DNA from: Pseudomonadota bacterium
GTDB taxonomy: Bacteria > Pseudomonadota > Alphaproteobacteria > Rhodospirillales > Magnetospirillaceae
Assembly (NCBI GenBank): GCA_023426365.1
Contig: JAFAAW010000040.1
Span: 1-64,000, forward strand
Length of the DNA: 64,000 nt
Reading direction: 5' to 3'
Shown here: piece by piece, positions 1 to 9,312 of the stretch
How the letters are laid out: every line of letters starts with the position of its first letter
Position numbering within the stretch: the stretch's first letter is position 1
The notes under the pieces: model-generated
The model's database searches: none
Seen by the model: the letters and a program-made list of their open reading frames with translations, nothing else
Told to the model about the DNA's origin: nothing
Translations under genes and position numbers: made by a program

Positions 1-2
1 AG

Positions 3-302
3 ACCGGCATGGAACTGGCGACCTCGATCGCCACCGAGAGCGGCCGCGTGCGGCCGTGGCTGCGCCTGGCCGCCGCCCACGACTGGACCTCGGGCAGCCG
101 CGCGCTGCTGGCCCGCTTCGCCGGCACAGCAGCGGGCTTCGCGGTGGACGGCAAGGACGATGCGGGCCTGCGCTGGCTGCCCGGCGCCGGCCTGGCGCTG
201 GACCTGAGCGAGAGCGTCGAGGCCAGCCTGGAATATCAGGCCGAACTGCGCCACGACTTCCAGGCCCATACCGGCCAGGTGGCGATGCGTTACCGGTTCT
301 GA
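3..302 (+). CDS. Autotransporter beta-barrel domain, C-terminal fragment (partial)
   Basis: The reading frame is open to the left edge of the window, so only the last ~99 residues are seen. Short alternating hydrophobic/polar segments with Tyr, Leu and Arg (for example LEYQAELRHDF) end in AMRYRF. A terminal phenylalanine after an amphipathic strand is the usual signal for BAM-assisted insertion of outer-membrane barrels, and the layout fits the end of a type V autotransporter beta-domain. The passenger and the true start lie outside the window, so the exported function is unknown. Another outer-membrane barrel family is possible. Confidence 0.6.
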   Translation, partial: TGMELATSIATESGRVRPWLRLAAAHDWTSGSRALLARFAGTAAGFAVDGKDDAGLRWLPGAGLALDLSESVEASLEYQAELRHDFQAHTGQVAMRYRF

Positions 303-340
303 AACGAAAACGCCCTCCCCCGCTTGCGCGAGGGAGGGCG
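301..340 (-). terminator. Rho-independent terminator of trpS
   Basis: A perfect 9-bp stem (311-319 with 332-340, CGCCCTCCC/GGGAGGGCG) is followed on the minus strand by TTTTCGTTTC. The T-rich run lies on the trpS side, so it terminates trpS transcription. On the plus strand the hairpin has no T-tract. Confidence 0.8.
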
Positions 341-358
341 GAATGCTTACGGCACGAA

Positions 359-388
359 GCGCCTTAGGGGCGGACGCCCCCCCGCGCC

Positions 389-401
<13 letters not shown>
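359..401. repeat. 18-bp direct duplication at the trpS stop codon
   Basis: GCGCCTTAGGGGCGGACG occurs at 359-376 and again at 384-401, a 25-bp period. The right copy holds the last codons and TAA stop of trpS; the left copy lies just past the gene and repeats the same codons and stop. It looks like a small slippage duplication. Confidence 0.8.
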
Positions 402-1399
<998 letters not shown>

Positions 1400-1473
1400 C
1401 CCGAAAGTCTCCGCATCACAAGGAAGGCGGTACTAATAGCCCTTCGGGGGGGCAAAATCCACCCCCGCCGATA

Positions 1474-1502
1474 TTGAAACAAAAAGCGAACATGCATATG
1501 TT
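1474..1502 (+). promoter_or_regulatory. Sigma70-type promoter for the radical SAM gene
   Basis: TTGAAA (1474-1479), a 17-base spacer and TATGTT (1497-1502) match the -35/-10 consensus at 5/6 and 4/6. The predicted start of transcription falls at about 1508-1510, on the ATG at 1509, and no Shine-Dalgarno is visible, so a leaderless mRNA is inferred. Confidence 0.55.
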
Positions 1503-1508
1503 GGCCCC

Positions 1509-2573
1509 ATGCCCAAGCCCCAACCTCATCGCGGCGCCCTGTCCAACGCCACCAACCGTTTCGAGCGGCTGTGCGCGGAAGCCTGCGACGACGGCTGGCA
1601 CCGCGACGACGACGACCTGCCGCCCTTGCGCACCGAGGTGGCGGTGGACGCCACCCGCAGCATCATCACCCGCAACACCTCGCCCGATATTCCCTTCGAC
1701 CGTTCCATCAACCCCTATCGCGGCTGCGAACACGGCTGCATCTATTGTTTCGCGCGGCCCACCCACGCCTATCTGGGGCTGTCGCCGGGACTGGATTTCG
1801 AGACCCGCCTGCTGGCCAAGCCGGACGCGCCCAGCCTGCTGGAGCGGGAATTGTCCAGCCCGCGCTACCGCCCCGCGACCATCGCCATCGGCACCAACAC
1901 CGACCCCTATCAGCCGATCGAACGCACGCGGCGCATCATGCGCGGCTGTCTCGAGGTGCTGGCCGCCTTCCACCATCCGGTGACGATCACCACCAAAAGC
2001 GCGCTGATCGCCCGCGACATCGACATCCTGGCCCCCATGGCGGCCCGCAACCTGGCCTGCGTCTCCATCAGCGTCACCACGCTGGACCGCGATCTGTGCC
2101 GCCGGCTGGAGCCGCGGGCGCCGACGCCCGAGGTGCGGCTGGACACCATCCGCCGCCTGGCCGAGGCGGGCATTCCGGTCTCCGTCATGGCCGCCCCCAT
2201 GATCCCGGCGCTGACCGACCACGAATTGGAGGACATCCTGGAGGCGGCGCGCGATTGCGGCGCCACCGGCGCCGCCGCCATCCTGCTGCGCCTGCCCGGC
2301 GAGGTGGCCGATTTGTTCCGCGAATGGCTGGACACCCACGCCCCGGCCAAGGCCCGCCACGTCCTCGGCCTGCTGTCCCAGGCGCGCGGCGGCAAGGTCA
2401 ATGACGCGCGGTGGAAAACCCGCTTCACCGGCGAAGGCCCGCTGGCCGAATTGCTGGCCCACCGTCTGCACATGGCCTGCCGCCGGCTGGGACTGAACGG
2501 CCGCCATGGCGCGCTTGATTGCAGCCAGTTCCGCCGCCCGCCCCGGCCGGGCGACCAGTTGGCGTTGTTCTAG
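1509..2573 (+). CDS. PA0069-type radical SAM protein
   Basis: A 354-residue radical SAM protein with a C-x3-C-x2-C cluster motif, C73-E-H-G-C77-I-Y-C80, which binds the [4Fe-4S] cluster that cleaves S-adenosylmethionine. The flanking NPYRGCEHGCIYCFARPTH is typical of the PA0069/SplB-related group. The remainder (GTNTDPYQPIE, ITTKSALIARD, VSVTTLDRDL-like segments) fits the barrel of that family. The substrate is unknown; family members are often annotated only as radical SAM proteins. It stands alone between trpS (divergent) and a GST (convergent). A good promoter ends directly before the ATG, so the transcript may be leaderless. Confidence 0.88.
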   Translation: MPKPQPHRGALSNATNRFERLCAEACDDGWHRDDDDLPPLRTEVAVDATRSIITRNTSPDIPFDRSINPYRGCEHGCIYCFARPTHAYLGLSPGLDFETRLLAKPDAPSLLERELSSPRYRPATIAIGTNTDPYQPIERTRRIMRGCLEVLAAFHHPVTITTKSALIARDIDILAPMAARNLACVSISVTTLDRDLCRRLEPRAPTPEVRLDTIRRLAEAGIPVSVMAAPMIPALTDHELEDILEAARDCGATGAAAILLRLPGEVADLFREWLDTHAPAKARHVLGLLSQARGGKVNDARWKTRFTGEGPLAELLAHRLHMACRRLGLNGRHGALDCSQFRRPPRPGDQLALF

Positions 2574-2725
2574 ATCATCAAGCCTCTGACAGGAGGCGCG
2601 GTACCGCTGCGCCCATCGCGGGCGCGGCCAAGTGGGGCGACGCCCGCGCCCGGCCAGGGCTGCTGAACAAGGCTCAGACCGTGATGCACTTTTCGGGCAT
2701 CAAGGTCTGGACGCGCGGCGAAGCC

Positions 2726-3436
2726 TCAGCCGTCCAGTTCGGGGTAGCGGCGGAAAATGCCGTCCTGGTTGAAGGGAATCCGCCGCGTGCTGGCCAGATA
2801 GCCGGCGATGCGCGGCCCTTCCCTGACCGCCCCGCACAGGACGGCGACGCGCGGCGCCTGGTCCAGGGCGCGGGCGGTGGCGCGGGGAAAGGCGTAGGCC
2901 AGCCCCTCGGCCAACTGGAACAGGGACAGATCGCCATAGGTCAGGGCGTCGCCCACCAGATGGCGGTCGCCGGCCGGATTACGGGCCAGCACCCGTTCGA
3001 ACCAGTCCAGGAAGGCGGGGATGCGTTGCTCGCGGAAACCCTGGGCGCGCCGGGCGGCCTCGGCCTTCTGGTCCTCGTAATAGAGGTCGGCGCCGACCGG
3101 ATGGTGGGTGTCGTGCGCCTCGGCCACCACGTCGGCGATGGTCAGTTGGATCTGGTGCAGCCACAACCGCCCCGCCTCGTCGGCGGGGGCAAGGCCGTGG
3201 CGCGGCCCCAGGTAAAGCAGGATGGCGGCGGTCTGGCCGACCACCACCTCGCCATGGCGCAGGAAGGGCGCGGCAAAGGGCGGCCGGCCCGCGTCGGCCA
3301 TGACCGCCATCATGACGGCCATGCCGCCCGGCTGGCGCGCCACGTCCACGTATTCCGCCCCGGCTTCCTCCAGCGTCAGGCGGACGAACTCGCCCCGTCC
3401 CTGGATGCTCGGCCAATAGAACAGCTCGTAGGCCAT
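2726..3436 (-). CDS. Glutathione S-transferase family protein
   Basis: A 236-residue two-domain GST. The N-terminal thioredoxin-fold part starts MAYELFYWPSIQGRGEFVRL and contains a GQTAAILLYLG segment where the glutathione-binding motif lies. The C-terminal helical half has LVGDALTYGDLSLFQLAEGL, the N-capping motif of GST domain 2. These enzymes conjugate or reduce substrates with glutathione in the cytosol; the substrate here cannot be told. The ATG at 3436 is preferred over the GTG two codons upstream because GGGAGG lies 5 bases before it. It is downstream of yqgE on the same strand with a ~57-base gap. Confidence 0.85.
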   Translation of the reverse strand: MAYELFYWPSIQGRGEFVRLTLEEAGAEYVDVARQPGGMAVMMAVMADAGRPPFAAPFLRHGEVVVGQTAAILLYLGPRHGLAPADEAGRLWLHQIQLTIADVVAEAHDTHHPVGADLYYEDQKAEAARRAQGFREQRIPAFLDWFERVLARNPAGDRHLVGDALTYGDLSLFQLAEGLAYAFPRATARALDQAPRVAVLCGAVREGPRIAGYLASTRRIPFNQDGIFRRYPELDG

Positions 3437-3493
3437 GGGCACCTCCCAATCCCTCCGGCCCGTCCCGATGGAACGGCGCCAAAGCGTCAGGCG

Positions 3494-4066
3494 TCAGGCG
3501 TGGCCGGCGTCGGCCGAGAGCGTGGCGAAGTCGATGCCCAGCTTGTGGATGGCCGCTTCCCATTTGTGGTCCAGGTCGAGGCCGAACAGCAGGTGTTCGT
3601 CGGCCGAGACGTTGAGCCACGCATTCTCGCGGATCTCGCTGTCCAACTGGCCCGCGCTCCAGCCGGCATAGCCCAGCGCCAGCAGCGACTTGCGCGGCCC
3701 CATGCCCTGGGCGATGGCCTTGAGCACATCGACGGTGGCGGTCAGCGCGATGCCGTCCGCCACCCGCATGGAGGTGTCGTGCATGTAGTCGTCGGAATGC
3801 AGCACGAAGCCGCGGCCGCCTTCCACCGGGCCGCCGAAATGGACGCGGATCTGGTCGCATTCCGACGTGGTCGGGATGTCCAACTGGTCCAGCAGCTCGG
3901 GAAAGCTGAGGCCGTCGAACAGGCGGTTGATCATGATGCCCATGGCGCCTTCGGCGCTGTGGGCGCACAGGTAGACCACCGAGCGCGCGAACCGGGGGTC
4001 CTGCATCTGCGGCATGGCGATCAGCAATTGTCCGGCCAGATAGCCGTTTATCTTCTGCATTGGCAT
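3494..4066 (-). CDS. YqgE/AlgH family protein
   Basis: About 190 residues matching the YqgE/AlgH fold: INGYLAGQLLIAMPQMQD at the N-terminus, GAMGIMINR, IRVHFGGPVEGGRGFVLHS, and GYAGWSAGQLDSEIRENAW further on. These are the family's conserved blocks. The biochemical role of YqgE is not firmly established, though it has been linked to transcriptional control of alginate genes in Pseudomonas. A longer open frame continues upstream, but family similarity begins at the methionines at 4060-4078; 4066 is chosen and 4060 or 4078 remain possible. Confidence 0.88.
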   Translation of the reverse strand: MPMQKINGYLAGQLLIAMPQMQDPRFARSVVYLCAHSAEGAMGIMINRLFDGLSFPELLDQLDIPTTSECDQIRVHFGGPVEGGRGFVLHSDDYMHDTSMRVADGIALTATVDVLKAIAQGMGPRKSLLALGYAGWSAGQLDSEIRENAWLNVSADEHLLFGLDLDHKWEAAIHKLGIDFATLSADAGHA

Positions 4067-4219
4067 GTCACCACACATATGACGGACTCTTGACGAAAGC
4101 AACCCTGCCCCACGGCCCGGCCGTGATACGGTGGCCGCTGCATGACGCGACGTTAAGTTGACGCGCGCGGACGGCTTTGCTGTGTTCGCACGGGTCCCAA
4201 GCAGGCAAAGGAAGTGGGC

Positions 4220-6157
4220 GTGAAAACGAAGGTCTTGGCCCTGGCCGCCGCACTGGCGGCACTGGGCGGGGCGGCGTGGGCCGCCGAACCGGGGGCGTCG
4301 GACTGGGCCAGCACGGAAACCGGCAAGGTGCGCCTGGTCGCCGCGCAGACCGCCACCGGCGACGCCGCCAGCCTGAAGATGGGCCTGCATTTCCGCCTGG
4401 AGCCGGGCTGGAAGATCTATTGGCGCACCCCCGGCGACGCCGGCTATCCCCCCAAGATCGACTGGGGCGGATCGGACAATATCGGCACCCCGGCCATTTC
4501 GTGGCCGGCGCCCAAGCGCTTCCAACTGGCCGGGCTGCAGAACCACGGCTATGCCGATGAAGTGGTGCTGCCGCTGGACGTGCCGGTGCAGCGCCCGGGC
4601 GCGCCGGTGGCCGTGTCGGCCAGCCTGGACTATCTGGCCTGCGCCCAAATCTGCGTGCCCATGCAGGCCAGCCTGCGCCTGGACCTGCCGGCCGGCCCGG
4701 CCCAGCCCAGCGCCTTTGTCCACGACATCGGCCGCTTCACCGCGCTGATCCCCGGCGACGGCGCCCGCCACGGCCTGCGCGTCGAAAGCGCCGAGGCGGT
4801 CGGCGAGGGCGAGGCGGCCCGCCTGCGCCTGACGGTCAGCGCCAGCGAACCCTTCGACCATCCCGACCTGTTCGTGGAGCCGCCCGAGGTGGCCGGCTTC
4901 GACGCCCCCCAGGTCAGCCTGTCCGACGGCGGCCGCCGCGCGGTGATCGAGGCGCCGGTGGTCAAGGGCACCATGCAGCGCCCGCTGGCCGGGGCGCCGC
5001 TGACGGTGACGGTGGTGGACGGCAACCGCGCGCTGGAAGCGGCAGTCACCCCGGTGCCCGGCGCGGCGCGGCCCATGGAAAGCGGCGCTGGCTTGCTGCC
5101 CATGCTGCTGGCGGCCCTGCTGGGCGGCCTGATCCTGAACCTGATGCCGTGCGTGCTGCCGGTGCTGTCCATCAAGGTGCTGGGCGCGCTGTCCCATGGC
5201 GGGGCGGAACGCGGCCATGTGCGTGCCGCCTTCCTGGCCTCGGCCGCCGGCATCGTGGCGTCGTTCCTGGTTCTGGCCGGCGCCGCCGTGGCGCTGAAGG
5301 CGGCGGGCAGCGCCGTCGGCTGGGGCATCCAGTTCCAGCAGCCGGTGTTCCTGGGCGTCATGATCGCGCTGCTGCTGGCCTTCGCCGCCAATCTGTGGGG
5401 GGCGTTCGAAATCCGCCTGCCCGCCGCCCTGATGAACGTGGGTCCCAGCGGCGTCGCCCACCACACCCTGCTGGGCCATTTCCTGTCGGGCGCCTTCGCC
5501 ACCTTGCTGGCGACGCCATGCTCGGCGCCGTTCCTGGGCACCGCCGTGGGCTTTGCCCTGGCGCGCGGCCCGGGCGAGATCATGGCCATCTTCGCCGCGC
5601 TGGGGCTGGGCCTGGCCCTGCCCTATCTGGCGGTGGCGGCGTGGCCCGACCTGGCCCGCCGGCTGCCCAAGCCCGGCGCCTGGATGGTGACGGTGAAGAA
5701 GGCCATGGGCGTCGCCCTGGCCGGCACCGCGCTGTGGCTGGGCACCGTGCTGGCCGCCCAGGTGGGATGGGCCGGCGGCGCCCCGGAGGCGGCGGACAAG
5801 GCGGCGGTGGCCTGGGCCCCGTTCGACCGCCCGGCCATCGCCCGGGCGGTGGCCGAGGGCAAGGTGGTGTTCGTGGACGTCACCGCCGATTGGTGCATCA
5901 CCTGCAAGGTCAACAAGGCGGCGGTGGTCGAGCGGGGCGCGGTGGCGGCCCGGCTGGCCGCCCCGGGCACCATCGCCATGCGGGCCGACTGGACCAAGCC
6001 CGACGACGGCATCGCCGCCTATCTGGCGTCGTTCAACCGCTACGGCATTCCGTTCAACGCCGTCTACGGGCCGGGCGCACCCGACGGCCTGGCGCTGTCG
6101 GAACTGCTGACCGAGGCCGAGGTGATGGCGGCGATCGACAAGGCGGCGGCGCGCTGA
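4220..6157 (+). CDS. DsbD/ScsB-type thiol:disulfide interchange protein
   Basis: A 645-residue membrane protein that should pass electrons from cytoplasmic thioredoxin to periplasmic thiols. Domains in order: signal peptide (1 to ~21, ending GGAAWA), a periplasmic N-terminal domain (WKIYWRTPGDAGYPP is typical of ScsB-type proteins), a DsbD transmembrane core with redox cysteines C311 (LNLMPCVLP) and C434 (ATPCSAPFLG), and a C-terminal thioredoxin-like domain with C559-I-T-C562. All four core redox cysteines are present. The GTG at 4220 is preferred over 4214 because AGGAAG sits 5 bases before it. The partners ScsA, ScsC and ScsD are not adjacent. Confidence 0.9.
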   Translation: MKTKVLALAAALAALGGAAWAAEPGASDWASTETGKVRLVAAQTATGDAASLKMGLHFRLEPGWKIYWRTPGDAGYPPKIDWGGSDNIGTPAISWPAPKRFQLAGLQNHGYADEVVLPLDVPVQRPGAPVAVSASLDYLACAQICVPMQASLRLDLPAGPAQPSAFVHDIGRFTALIPGDGARHGLRVESAEAVGEGEAARLRLTVSASEPFDHPDLFVEPPEVAGFDAPQVSLSDGGRRAVIEAPVVKGTMQRPLAGAPLTVTVVDGNRALEAAVTPVPGAARPMESGAGLLPMLLAALLGGLILNLMPCVLPVLSIKVLGALSHGGAERGHVRAAFLASAAGIVASFLVLAGAAVALKAAGSAVGWGIQFQQPVFLGVMIALLLAFAANLWGAFEIRLPAALMNVGPSGVAHHTLLGHFLSGAFATLLATPCSAPFLGTAVGFALARGPGEIMAIFAALGLGLALPYLAVAAWPDLARRLPKPGAWMVTVKKAMGVALAGTALWLGTVLAAQVGWAGGAPEAADKAAVAWAPFDRPAIARAVAEGKVVFVDVTADWCITCKVNKAAVVERGAVAARLAAPGTIAMRADWTKPDDGIAAYLASFNRYGIPFNAVYGPGAPDGLALSELLTEAEVMAAIDKAAAR

Positions 6158-6187
6158 CGCGCCGCCGCCCTGCCGCCATCGCCCGTC

Positions 6188-7168
6188 CTACAGGAACACG
6201 AAGTCGTTGGCCGTCAGGTTGGTCACGCCGTCCACCGACAGGGATGCCTGTCCCTGCGGAAGGAAGTTGGACAGATCGATGACCGAATCGCCCGAGCTGG
6301 TGTCGATGGTCAGGTCGTTGAAGGTGATGGGCGTTCCGCCGTCGCTGAAATTGCTGAGCACGATTTTGTCGGTGCCCGAGGCGAAATCGAGGATGGTTTT
6401 CTCGCCTTCCACGGCGCGGATGACGAAGAAATCGGCTCCGGCGCCGCCCGACAGCCGGTCGTTGCCCTCATTGCCTTCGACCACGTCGCTGCCCTGGCCG
6501 CCCTGGACGGTGTCGTTGCCCTCGCCGCCCACCAGCCAGTCATTGCCGGCGCCGCCGCTCAGCAGATCGTTGCCCTGGCCGCCCTGCAACTGGTCCGACT
6601 GGGTGCCGCCGCGCAGGGTGTCGTCGCCCGCCTCGCCATCGGCGACGATGGCGACCGTCGAGGCCTGGGCGTTCAGGGTGTCGTTGCCCTCGCCGCCATG
6701 GAACCACACCTGATCCACCGGCGTGCCGGTCAGGCTCTGGACGCTTAAGGTGTCGTTGCCGCCCTGGGCCTGCAGGTCGATGCGCTCCACATTGGTGTCG
6801 GTGATCTGGAAGGGATTGGGGCTGATGCGGGCGAAGATGGCGTCCGTCCCGGTGGCGCTGAGGCGGAAGCTTTCCGCCACCGCCGGGTCGTTGTTGCCTT
6901 CCACCACCTGGGTGTCCACCTCGCCGCCGCCGTTCACCCGATCGGTGCCGTCGCCATTGACCCAGGCGATGCTGTCGGGGCCGCCGCCTGCGTCGATGGT
7001 GTCGTTGCCCGGCCCGCCAAAGACGATGTCGCCACCATCCTGGGCCGTGAGGGTGTCGCCGCCCCGCCCGCCGACGACCAGATCGGCCGCGGCGGTACCG
7101 TTCAGGGTGTCGGCCTGGGGCGTCCCGGCGACCACGTTCGCGATGGGCGTATTCGGAAGGATTGGCAT
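6188..7168 (-). CDS. RTX-type calcium-binding repeat protein, probably type I secreted
   Basis: 326 residues, acidic, without cysteine. Glycine/aspartate nonapeptide repeats of the GGxGxDxxx type occur in two blocks, residues ~32-70 and ~193-248 (for example GGAGNDWLVGGEGND). Such repeats fold into a calcium-bound beta-roll in extracellular proteins. There is no N-terminal signal peptide; the C-terminus ends in short hydrophobic residues (LTANDFVFL), as is usual for type I secretion signals. No enzymatic domain is recognisable between the blocks, and no ABC/HlyD/TolC exporter genes are nearby. A strong AAGGAGG lies before the ATG. Confidence 0.85.
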   Translation of the reverse strand: MPILPNTPIANVVAGTPQADTLNGTAAADLVVGGRGGDTLTAQDGGDIVFGGPGNDTIDAGGGPDSIAWVNGDGTDRVNGGGEVDTQVVEGNNDPAVAESFRLSATGTDAIFARISPNPFQITDTNVERIDLQAQGGNDTLSVQSLTGTPVDQVWFHGGEGNDTLNAQASTVAIVADGEAGDDTLRGGTQSDQLQGGQGNDLLSGGAGNDWLVGGEGNDTVQGGQGSDVVEGNEGNDRLSGGAGADFFVIRAVEGEKTILDFASGTDKIVLSNFSDGGTPITFNDLTIDTSSGDSVIDLSNFLPQGQASLSVDGVTNLTANDFVFL

Positions 7169-7186
7169 TCCCTGACCTCCTTGTCA

Positions 7187-7206
7187 TTCCCCTCTGGACA
7201 GGGGAA
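7187..7206 (-). promoter_or_regulatory. Leader hairpin next to the RTX gene ribosome binding site
   Basis: A perfect 7-bp stem, TTCCCCT (7187-7193) with AGGGGAA (7200-7206) and a 6-base loop, ends 4 bases upstream of the AAGGAGG site (complement at 7176-7182). It is not followed by a T-tract, so it is more likely an mRNA stability or translation element than a terminator. Role is inference. Confidence 0.35.
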
Positions 7207-7281
7207 CGCGCAGGCGGGCAACCCTTTCCGCAACGCGAAAGTAGCTATTCCCATGGGGGCCGGGGCACCCCGGGTTATGCT

Positions 7282-8754
7282 TCACCGCAACATGCCAGGC
7301 GGCTGCATGGTGGGGGCCAGCGGCAATGGCGGCGGCTCCATGGCCAGCCCCTCCACATCCGCCCGGGCGGCCGGCTCGTCCTCCATGCCGCCGGTCAGAT
7401 CGGCCAGGAAGGCATCGCGCCAGGTTTCCACCGTGTTGGACTCGACGACGTCCATCATCAGCCGCCAGCGCGCCAGCCGCTCCGGGCGCGGCATGGTCAG
7501 GGCCTTGGCCAGGGCGTCGGCCACCTCGTCCGCGTCGAACGGATTGACCACCAGCGCGCCGGTCAACTCACGCGCCGCACCGGCGAAGCGCGACAGCACC
7601 AGCACGCCGGGATCGTCGGGGTTCTGCGCCGCCACGTATTCCTTGGCCACCAGATTCATGCCGTCGCGCAGCGGCGTCACCAACCCGACGCAGGCGGCGC
7701 GGTAGAAGCCGGCCAGGGCGGCGCGGTCATAGCCACGATTGATGTAGCGCACGGGCTGCCAGTCGTATTCGGCGAAGCGGCCGTTGATGCGGCCGGCGGC
7801 GCTTTCCAACTGGCGCTTGAGGGCGCGATACCGCGCTACCTCCTCGCGCGAGGGGGCGGCGATCTGCATGAACTCGAACCGGCGGCGCAACTCGGGATGG
7901 CCTTCCAGCAGGCATTCGATGGCATCGAAGCGATGGGGCAGGCCCTTGGAATAATCCAGCCGCTCGACCCCCAGCACCAGATGGCGGCCGCGCAGGGAAT
8001 CCTTGAGCCGCACCGCCTCGGGCGCATCGGCCTGGGCGGCGGCCAGCTCGGCAAAGGCGTGGGTGTCGATGCCGATGGGATAGGCGCCGGCGCGGGCGCA
8101 GCGGCCATAGGCGACGAACCGGCCGTCCTCGGCCACCTCGCCGCGCGCCTCGCCGCCCACATAGCCGTGGAAGGCGCGCACGTCGTCGCGGGTCTGGAAC
8201 CCCAGCAGGTCATAGGCGCACAACGCGCGCACCAGCCGCCGGTGGCCGGGCAGCGCCACCAGCAATTCGGGCACCGGGAACGGCGTGTGCAGGAAAAAGC
8301 CCATGCGGTTGCCGATGCCCAGGCGGCGCAATTCGTCGCCCAGCGGGATCAGGTGGTAGTCGTGCACCCAGATGATGTCGTCGGGCCGGATCATGGGGGC
8401 CAGTTGCGCGGCAAAGGCGGCGTTGACGCGCAGATATCCCTCATAGGATTTGCGCGACACCTCGAGCAGCCCGAGCCGGAAGTGGAACAGCGGCCACAGC
8501 GTCGAATTGGAGAATCCGTTGTAGAATTCCTCGTAATCCTGCCGCGTCAGGTCGGTGGTCACATAGGTGATGCCGCCCTGGGTGGTCGCCTTGGGTGGCG
8601 GCACCGCGCCCTCCTCGGCCACCTCGCCCGACCAGCCGAACCACAACCCGCCGTAACGGCCCAGCGCATCGCGCAACGCCACCGCCAGCCCGCCGGCCTG
8701 GGCGCCCTTGCGCGGCAGGCTGACCCGATTGGAAACGATCACCAGTCTCGGCAC
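7282..8754 (-). CDS. otsA: Alpha,alpha-trehalose-phosphate synthase (UDP-forming)
   Basis: A GT20 glycosyltransferase that joins glucose from UDP-glucose to glucose-6-phosphate, giving trehalose-6-phosphate, the first step of osmoprotective trehalose synthesis. Conserved blocks include LVIVSNRVSLP at the N-terminus, IIWVHDYHLIPLG, GFFLHTPFPVPELL, GVERLDYSKGLP and LRDGMNLVAKEYVAAQ (substrate-binding loop). The GTG at 8754 is chosen over a longer reading because GGGAGAG precedes it and the family motif starts directly after it; this gives 490 residues. The phosphatase otsB is not next to it. The last ~30 residues are proline-rich and probably disordered. Confidence 0.94.
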   Translation of the reverse strand: MPRLVIVSNRVSLPRKGAQAGGLAVALRDALGRYGGLWFGWSGEVAEEGAVPPPKATTQGGITYVTTDLTRQDYEEFYNGFSNSTLWPLFHFRLGLLEVSRKSYEGYLRVNAAFAAQLAPMIRPDDIIWVHDYHLIPLGDELRRLGIGNRMGFFLHTPFPVPELLVALPGHRRLVRALCAYDLLGFQTRDDVRAFHGYVGGEARGEVAEDGRFVAYGRCARAGAYPIGIDTHAFAELAAAQADAPEAVRLKDSLRGRHLVLGVERLDYSKGLPHRFDAIECLLEGHPELRRRFEFMQIAAPSREEVARYRALKRQLESAAGRINGRFAEYDWQPVRYINRGYDRAALAGFYRAACVGLVTPLRDGMNLVAKEYVAAQNPDDPGVLVLSRFAGAARELTGALVVNPFDADEVADALAKALTMPRPERLARWRLMMDVVESNTVETWRDAFLADLTGGMEDEPAARADVEGLAMEPPPLPLAPTMQPPGMLR

Positions 8755-8850
8755 CGCACTCTCCCATGGCTGAAGGCCACGGGCAGAAGGTGGGAACAAT
8801 GGCGCGGGCAACCAATCAGGATGACAGGGTACGCCCGATGGGGGAGAACG

Positions 8851-9312
8851 CTATTTTCCGGCCGCTTCGCGGGCACCGCGGCGGGCCAGCTCGTCGGCGC
8901 GCTCGTTTTCCGGGTGGCCGGCATGGCCGCGCACCCAGTGCCAACTGACGCGGTGCCGCGACGACGCCTCGTCCAGCACCTTCCACAGGTCGTCGTTCTT
9001 CACCGGCTTCTTGTCGGCGGTCTTCCAGCCGCGCGCCTTCCAGCCGCGCAGCCATTCGGTCATGCCCTTCTTCACGTATTCGCTGTCGGTATAGACCTCG
9101 ACCACGCAAGGCCGGGTCAGCGCGTTCAGCCCGGCGATCACCGCCATCATTTCCATGCGGTTGTTGGTGGTCGGGTTCTCGCCGCCGTACAATTCCTTTT
9201 CCACGCCCTTGAAGCGCAGGATGCAGCCCCAGCCGCCGGGGCCGGGATTGCCGGAACAGGCGCCGTCGGTATAAAGCTCGACCGCCGCTTTGGCCGCTTC
9301 GGTATCGGTCAT
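8851..9312 (-). CDS. rnhA: Ribonuclease HI
   Basis: A 153-residue endonuclease that cuts the RNA strand of RNA-DNA hybrids, removing R-loops and primers. The catalytic acidic residues are all present: D16 (YTDGACSGNPGPGG), E54 (NNRMEMMA), D76 (YTDSEYV) and D140 (ERADELARRG). The basic protrusion with Trp and Lys (residues ~85-105) typical of E. coli-type RNase HI is present. Its ATG overlaps the thrB stop by 4 bases (ATGA), so translation is probably coupled. The thrB-rnhA order is common in alphaproteobacteria. Confidence 0.97.
   Translation of the reverse strand: MTDTEAAKAAVELYTDGACSGNPGPGGWGCILRFKGVEKELYGGENPTTNNRMEMMAVIAGLNALTRPCVVEVYTDSEYVKKGMTEWLRGWKARGWKTADKKPVKNDDLWKVLDEASSRHRVSWHWVRGHAGHPENERADELARRGAREAAGK

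Noticed and set aside
4067..5479. Upstream extension of the yqgE frame
   Set aside because: The extra ~470 residues are antisense to the ScsB-type gene; family similarity begins only at 4060-4078.
7258..7280. CCGGGG/CCCCGG palindrome after otsA as a terminator
   Set aside because: Two-base loop and no T-tract; could be chance at this GC content.
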